DNA of 21,705 nucleotides from positions 1 to 21,705 of the forward strand of contig JABCPU010000909.1 in NCBI GenBank assembly GCA_016800925.1, given 5' to 3'. The notes beneath the pieces were generated by a model. That model ran no database searches and was not told where the DNA came from. It saw only the letters and a program-made list of their open reading frames with translations. Positions 17,234 through 21,705 of the stretch are shown here, piece after piece (the first letter of the stretch is position 1; every line of letters begins with the position of its first letter). The translations under genes and the position numbers were made by a program. The DNA is from Suillus spraguei. Taxonomy: Eukaryota; Basidiomycota; Agaricomycetes; Boletales; Suillaceae.

Positions 17234-19662
17234 CAGGACTTGTGACATTTTCAGGCAGCATTTCTTTGACTCTATCAAGTGCTTCCTGTTTTGCCTTATT
17301 ACCACCCCGGATTTTACACTGTAATTCAGCTAGGCAATTCAAGAATGAGTCCAGAAAGGTGTCCTTGATGCCCATAGAAGTCTTCATTTGCTTGATCTGT
17401 GTCTGATTCCTGACTGTTGATGCATGAATGAACATTGACTTAAGTTCAGCGATAGTTTCATTCTTATGACATGGTTCTCCTATCTATCATGCCTCATGAA
17501 CAAAAATATATGCAAGACCACTCAGATTTTTACCTTTACAAACTGCTTCACCTGTGTTACCATCTCCTCCATGGTCTCCTTTGCTTGTTTCTATGTAGAT
17601 TTCAGTGGAGCATCAGTATGGGCTTTGGACTCACTTCCACTAACCTCACCAACACTATGGTCAGTATCTTCAGGCTGTGCAGCAGCTGCTTGTGTAGGAT
17701 TGCTCTCTACACTTGCATTGTGCCCATTCACTTCACAAATACAGCAAAAATATTTTCCCATTGACCTGATGTGACAGGCCATCTCACTTTGCATAGGGTT
17801 GTTGCCAAGCAAGGCCAAGATGGACAGAATGACAAGAATATACTCCTTGTGGACACAGTCCCAGGCCCAGATGCCTTGCTTCCATGATTCTCCAAATTTT
17901 ACTGGCATCATTATTTCCACTTGCCTGCTCATGACAAATCTCACTTACTTAAGTTGGTCTACAATACCACCCAACATTTCAAGTAGAGGGGCAAGATTCA
18001 ATGTACAAAGAAAATGGATGTTGTACTCTTGGTGGACTTCCACTCACAGCAATCCTGCAGCTGTAAAAAGAAATGAATTGTGTTTGTTCCACTTCTTCAA
18101 CAAGTTTTCAAATGTGTCATCACAGTATAACCAGAGAGGCATTGCATATACACGAGCACCTGATGCCCGAACACACCATTGTTGCCTTCAGAAGGATTGG
18201 TTGATGTCTATGGCTGCAATTCACCATTCAGTTCGCATTCAACACCTAAACATATATTTGCAATGTATAAGTCAAAGTGATCTACCATATATTGAGTATG
18301 CGTGAGGTAGACCAGATGTTGCTTCACTTGAATCCCAGTTTCTGAATGATACAAGGAGGTCTTATGATATTTCAAACAAACAAAAATCTTCTACAACTCA
18401 ACCACAATCCAGTTCATGAGCGACAGACTGCAATGACCAAGCTTTAGTGTACATCTTCCCACCATGTGTGAACCAGCAAAATGAAATGCAAGCTTGGCCA
18501 CTCAATAGTAGTGCAGGCTCGAAAACAAAGAAATCTTGGTTGTGCAGTCTGACAACAGGCATAAGCATAAGTAGCTCTGGGTCAAGTTCCTCAAGCCAAC
18601 ATTTAGCTTGTTGAGCTTCGTTCAGTTTTACTCCAGTATCTTCAGGGTAGAAGTGTAACAGTGGGCAAACATGAGGATTCATCATTTCCTTCAAACACAA
18701 CTAAGTATAAACATTGATTACACTTCAGCAATATAACACACCTGCTGAATAATGTCAGGCAATGAGTTAATGTAGTACTTATGCCCAAGAGCACCATCAT
18801 AAGTGGATACCACATAATTGCTGAATAGTATCTTCAATGAGTTGACAGACTTCACCAAAGGAACATCATCTACTATTGTTGACCCAAAGTAGCCAGAGTA
18901 AGATATTGATCTGTTGTTCTGAAAAAACAGAGCATGGAAAGTGCGTGAGAATGTCAAGTGTGCACGTCTAATAGAACACCACTGAATCAATGACATGTTG
19001 GCAGGTTGATAGATGACCTTACAATCTTATCAGGCCACAGAAACCATTCCTCATTCATGATTTGATTTCAAGAATGCTTTCTGTCACTGCCAGTTCCAAT
19101 ACCAGCTTCACTAGTCCAGTTGTCATCTGCTCAGAATGTCAAAGTTAGCTGCATACTACATAGTTAGAGTAACATACTATCATGCCATGTCCGCCCTGTA
19201 AAAACCTCTTCATCTTCTGATATTTCAGCTCCCTGATCATCTAAGAGGTCATCTTCATCTAAAAAGTCTCTTAAACCTTGCGCAATTGTTGCCTTCATGA
19301 CCAAGTAGTCACCAGTGTTGTCTGCTGAGTTGCCCAGCTCAAAATTGGGAATGCTAGCCATGTCATCAAGAAGACAATGCAGCTCAGTGATGGAGTTAGA
19401 TTGAGCTTCAGGTACTATCAAAATGTCCCCACAATCTGCTGTTTGCTTGAATAATATTTGATTGCATCTTGATGTGACAGGCTCCTCTCATGCTTCCGCA
19501 CTGCCTGCTGATCATAGGGTTTATTATCCTGACAAAGGTTGCAGATCCATTTTTTCCTGTTAGCAGGCATCCAAACTGGCAAAAATTAGACCCTGAGTGT
19601 TAGTTGCAAGCTTATCTGAATCACTTCATACCATCAGGGTGTGGTAATTTCTCATCAGGCAT
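17234..19662 (-). pseudogene. 5' part of a large DDE-type transposase pseudogene (CACTA/Plavaka-like, tentative)
   Basis: The start is ATG at 19662. A 31-nt first exon is followed by an intron (19576-19631), then a zinc-finger segment ANRKKWICNLCQDNKPYDQQ with a following H-x5-H. An acidic stretch (DFLDEDDLLDDQGAEISEDEE) follows. Later segments are EEWFLWPDK, YDGALGHKYYINSLPDIIQQ, NPHVCPLLHFYPED and IWAWDCVHKEYILVILSILA with LGNNPMQSE and CHIRSMGKYFCCIC. The last segment is NETIAELKSMFIHASTV to LPENVTSPV. Further introns include 19127-19177 and 18689-18741. Stops (for example 19068-19070 and 18398-18400) and frameshifts disable it. It is cut at the LTR of C. This order is familiar from transposase-like proteins common in Agaricomycetes; the superfamily name is uncertain. 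Confidence 0.68.
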
Positions 19663-20259
19663 GGTAGGTTGAGCAATGGGCCTATTGATGAAGTGATTAT
19701 TACACCAATGATAAGCAGAACAACCATGCAAGGATATCTGTAAGACACCCTACATATAAAGTACTTACAAGGCAGAACTATAGAAGATATTGTTTCCAGT
19801 ATTTGCTGCTTTCAGCCGTAGTGGGATGATTGAACGGCTGTTGATCCAATGATTATTGTGCTGAGAGTGTATGGAGAGACTGCCGAAGGATAACTCAAGG
19901 ACGCACTGTGCAGATAGTACCTCAGGTCAAACTCGCAATGAGGCCATCTGCTCGGCGGCCGCGGACAACTCAATATTAGCGCTTTTTCTTATTTATGCTT
20001 AACCGACGGATCTTGTCCTAACTTAGTACTCTGGCTTCTATTCAAAACGGAACAGTACACAAATTTTTATATATATTGAGTGCTAAAAGGACCGGCTTAA
20101 CACAGGTTCAACTAGCCTCCTACCGTGTAGAACTATTTCTCTTCCAAGTCTACTTCGTGACCCAAAATAACTACCGCGACAAAGCTTGAAAACAAAAAGT
20201 AATTGCCCTGCTCTTGCCGATTATCCCACAATGTTGATTACAATCGAGTGTTTTCCCGG
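19663..20259. other. Spacer between the transposase and the membrane-protein gene
   Basis: I see no gene. The part near 19663 is presumably the transposase promoter and transposon end; the part near 20259 is the 3' flank of the membrane-protein gene. An AT run AATTTTTATATATATTG lies near 20060. No terminal inverted repeat could be fixed. Confidence 0.35.
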
Positions 20260-21452
20260 TCACACACCATCGCCAGTGGTTATATGCACACGCTCCCGGA
20301 AAGCAATTGAATTCATGCCAGTTCCTCCATCCGAGTCGGTGTCGGCTACAAGCGTAGCGTTAAATTCTCGAACGCTAAGGATCAGGCGCGGTCCAGCACT
20401 GCCGTCTGTAGGAGCATAAAATCTGAGAAAAGCCAAGATAAATCTGAGTCTCCAAGGAATATGGGTTCTATAGAAATCATGAATCGTGTTCGCATACGGA
20501 GGTGAGTGTCGGATTAACATACCGCCGAGAGCGTTGGAGAGAAATAACCGATCTGGAAACAGGACGTAGCAACAAAGCTGATACGTTCAAAACTTCAGCA
20601 AGAAAAGATAACCAAAACATTATCAGAATTCACCTCGTAAAGTAAATCACGTGGGTTTTTATTAGCACTTGAACAAGTTCCCAGAATCCCTCCTCCTGAT
20701 TGTCGCAGTTCACGATGCGTTTTACAGCAATCCAGACTGCAAAACACAGTGCGAGGACTTCCCATGCAATGCCGGTTATCCAAGTGATACCACCAGTAGT
20801 ACGGCCGACTCCCGCAAAGCTAGGGAAGCATACATAGCTACCAGAAAGAATGAACACCACTGGTGTTTGCCAATGAGCGTGGTGGACCGTTTTATCATCC
20901 ATAGCAAATGCTTACCCGCTGAACTATTTTTATTTGTTATTCCGCAATTGTTACATTAATTGATGCTGACAGCCAGGATGGTGACACGAGAGTTATCAGC
21001 ACCTTTCTGGATCGTCGATACATGGCAATAAACCGAGTGATCATGATGACTTGCATTGCTTCAAGTCAATATCACTGATCAATGTATCGCAGCTGTGAAG
21101 CTTACCGTTCAGCATTGCAATCGAGACGAAAGTTGACCAATTCAACGTGGTAAAGTAAGCAAGACCTGCGAAATCTAGTTAGTGACCAACCTCGGGAGGA
21201 TTATGCATTCTAAGTCAACTCACAACTGTGGGAATCATTATATTGAGGTAACGAGCTGTCGATGAACTCACCCCTACACGAGAGTACAGCTGAATAACGG
21301 GAACGACAAGTATCGCGTGCAAAATACTTTACGTATCTGTCAACGAGATTGTCGGGACTTTTCAACTGTATGCCGCGATCAGAATAAATAAATATTATGT
21401 ATACGAGGAGACATACGCAGTATGCAGATGCTGATTGTGAGAGATGGTACAA
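20260..21452 (-). CDS. Multi-exon seven-transmembrane-type protein, DUF6533-like (possibly frame-broken)
   Basis: Exons recognisable on the minus strand: about 21365-21333 and 21289-21224 (RYLNIMIPTV), 21165-21106 (LAYFTTLNWSTFVSIAMLN), 21058-20916 (MQVIMITRFIAMYRRSRKVL), 20859-20634 (ILSGSYVCF, ITGIAWEVLALCFAVWIAVKR, VLIKTHVIYF), 20577-20523 (SFVATSCFQIGYFSPTLSA) and 20467-20260 (GPRLILSVREFNATLVAD, SIAFRERVHITT). Introns are 43-58 bp with GT...AG ends. The hydrophobic segments and the GPRLILSVRE tail match Agaricomycete membrane proteins of unknown function. The frame needs small corrections at several points (for example near 21224, 20990 and 20395), so it is either decaying or affected by sequence error. 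The first exon is uncertain. Confidence 0.65.
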
Positions 21453-21705
21453 TTAGCACAACGACAATGCTGAATTTTGCGAACATACACAGCATATACT
21501 ATTCCAATATAGCGCAACTAGAATATTAATATTTTCGTGTAAGCGCGAGTTACCGACCACAATTATAAAATAATGCAAGCTACATACACACAGATACATA
21601 GCAGTCATCAAGACCAACGTTGCCTCTGTCGCAAATCAATGTTTTCTCCTGACGTAGGATTCTACTCACCAGACAAGTTCGACCTGTAAAGTAAAGCGAT
21701 CTAAG
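21453..21705. other. Right edge without a supported gene
   Basis: AT-rich sequence upstream of the membrane-protein gene on the minus strand. It may hold its promoter or first exon, but I see no dependable start. Confidence 0.3.

Noticed and set aside
17070..17435. A 121-residue minus-strand protein
   Set aside because: It is an accidental fusion of the truncated transposase with the pol tail encoded inside the LTR of element C.

Overview
The window looks like a transposon nest from a mushroom-forming basidiomycete (Agaricomycetes-type genome). The reasons are introns of about 43-58 bp with GT...AG ends and CTAAC-like branch points, a chromodomain Ty3/Gypsy element, an Agaricomycete-style Helitron N-terminus, a large intron-rich DDE-type transposase relative, and a multi-exon membrane-protein gene of the DUF6533-like kind at the right edge. 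These family names rest on motif recognition, not on a database search.

Layout, left to right. (1) 1-2047: the 3' part of a plus-strand LTR element (A), with a gag-like double zinc-knuckle ORF, a polypurine tract and an LTR. (2) 2048-6187: a minus-strand Ty3/Gypsy element (B) of the same LTR family, with 5' LTR, gag, protease and RT-RNase H. It is cut off exactly where A's LTR ends, so the two LTRs face opposite ways. (3) 6188-7300: AT-rich DNA with hairpin-forming repeats and two sets of short degenerate tandem repeats. (4) 7309 to about 10146: the decayed 5' half of a Helitron gene, with a 600-bp perfect 24-bp minisatellite coding for a Met-Gln-Gln-Gln repeat. (5) 10150-10696: the spliced 3' end of an unrecognised minus-strand gene. 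(6) 10697-17233: a full-length minus-strand chromovirus (C), with LTRs differing by only two 1-bp indels, gag, protease, RT, RNase H, integrase and chromodomain, but several one-base frame breaks. (7) 17234-19662: the 5' part of a minus-strand transposase pseudogene with several recognisable introns and nonsense changes. (8) 20260 to about 21450: a minus-strand seven-transmembrane-type host gene, apparently with small frame breaks.

How it fits together. A most simply inserted into B's pol in the opposite orientation. C sits between two different broken genes and has no matching target duplication, which suggests recombination between two C copies rather than one clean insertion. Both B and C carry a credible -1 slippery heptamer directly before the gag stop codon. 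Older elements (Helitron, transposase, perhaps B) carry stops explained by C-to-T or G-to-A changes. The young element C and the host gene instead show one-base indels, mostly near short homopolymers, which may be assembly error.

I did not find a defence system, CRISPR array, tRNA or rRNA. The most unusual things are the inverted-LTR nest, the GAG-only-looking element A, the slippery sites, the perfect Q-rich minisatellite, the stress-type motif cluster in the C LTR, and a spliced gene end that no single ORF shows.
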